Part shown: positions 63,708 through 64,000 of the stretch, piece after piece
Layout: each line of letters starts with the position of its first letter
Numbering within the stretch: the first letter of the stretch is position 1
Source: Pseudoalteromonas prydzensis
Lineage (GTDB): Bacteria > Pseudomonadota > Gammaproteobacteria > Enterobacterales > Alteromonadaceae
Reading direction: 5' to 3'
Assembly: GCF_001661495.1 (NCBI RefSeq)
Contig: NZ_BDDT01000013.1
Span: 62,001 to 126,000 of the forward strand
Length of the DNA stretch: 64,000 nucleotides
The notes under the pieces: generated by a model
Database searches by the model: none
What the model was told of the DNA's origin: nothing
The model's input: the letters and a program-made list of their open reading frames with translations, nothing else
Translations under genes and position numbers: made by a program

Positions 63708-64000
63708 TTAAAAGATAGAAATATCGAGCTTTTTAGATAGCAGCTCCAGGGCTGCTATTCCTGCCACTGAATTACCGTATGAATTCAACCCTGGCGAATA
63801 CACCGCCACGGTAAATTTACCTGGTAGCACAGCCAAAATGGTGCCCGACACACCTGATTTACCCGGCATCCCCACTCGGTAACCAAAATCACCTGCAGCA
63901 TCATATAAACCACTGGTAAATAACAAAGAGTTTAACTGTTTAGTTTGCAAGCTGGAAAGCACTCGCTTATCACTCAAATGGCAAAGACCTTTATTCGCCA
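63708..64000 (-). CDS. Glutaminase, 5' end outside window
   Basis: C-terminal 97 residues; the frame is open to base 64000, so the start lies beyond the window (an in-frame TTG at 63977 is not the start). '[17 protein letters not shown]' (partly beyond 63977), '[26 protein letters not shown]' (with the Tyr of the serine-dependent active site) and '[25 protein letters not shown]' identify the GlsA/GlsB family, which hydrolyses glutamine to glutamate and ammonia. Convergent with gsk. Confidence 0.93.
   Translation of the reverse strand, partial: ANKGLCHLSDKRVLSSLQTKQLNSLLFTSGLYDAAGDFGYRVGMPGKSGVSGTILAVLPGKFTVAVYSPGLNSYGNSVAGIAALELLSKKLDISIF

Noticed and set aside
1-64000. tRNA, rRNA, CRISPR, prophage and transposase genes
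   Set aside because: Scanned gaps and frames; none recognised. Gaps are small and explained by promoters, hairpins or decayed sequence.

Overview
The window reads as a chromosomal segment of a marine gammaproteobacterium of the order Alteromonadales, most likely Pseudoalteromonas or a close relative. The evidence is the combination of large TonB-dependent receptors, a TPR-sulfotransferase, a PanP-type aspartate decarboxylase, a long (368 aa) PurC, KdkA, and the purL-mltF-tadA gene order shared with enterics. It is moderately AT-rich, tightly packed, and mostly housekeeping. I see no rRNA, tRNA, CRISPR array, prophage or transposase gene.

Layout. 1-4357: 3' part of a TonB-dependent receptor, a TPR-sulfotransferase and sseA. 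4358-7210: an AT-rich accessory patch with two glycosyltransferases (GT9, GT25). It also holds a decayed copy of the 3' end of the truncated-haemoglobin gene (5757-5890) and a small MITE-like element (5889-6050). 7076-11279 (minus): a four-gene operon encoding a periplasmic cupredoxin-like protein, a membrane GGDEF-EAL protein, a DUF3034 protein and a lipoprotein truncated haemoglobin. 11443-18884: purC, a CDP-glycerol-transferase-like protein, a MacB-like ABC transporter with a long His-Glu repeat plus a DUF3299 protein, mutM, and ppaC. 19062-27180: panP, an EAL protein, a TrmB-like methyltransferase, an ABC-2 exporter, ubiX and mpl. 27758-30658: a second, intact TonB-dependent receptor. 30738-35699: uppP-folK-folB, plsY, tsaD, yjaG, and DUF2007 and DUF2721 genes. 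35752-39021: an HD-GYP response regulator and a LysR/2OG-Fe(II) dioxygenase pair. 39024-44487: ubiA-ubiC, a FliL-like gene, glpG-glpE, and kbl-tdh. 44660-52669: LPS inner-core genes (gmhB, a GT9 heptosyltransferase-like gene, kdkA, hldE, gmhA, waaA) together with wzi and a DUF1415 gene. 52690-55651: ydbH-ynbE-ydbL envelope lipid-transport set. 55761-64000: purL, mltF, an overlooked 55-aa basic protein gene, tadA, gsk and a partial glutaminase.

Themes. Envelope biogenesis dominates: heptose/Kdo core synthesis, undecaprenyl recycling, murein recycling by Mpl and MltF, YdbH lipid transport, and PlsY. Three c-di-GMP proteins occur (one GGDEF-EAL, one degenerate-GGDEF/EAL, one HD-GYP). Convergent genes are packed with 2-3 nt gaps or overlaps, and at least two plus-strand genes have strong hairpins lying across their stop codons. 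The parts most worth following up are the cupredoxin/c-di-GMP/lipoglobin operon, the glycosyltransferase cassette flanked by globin-end repeats, the (His-Glu)16 permease, and the 55-aa basic protein.
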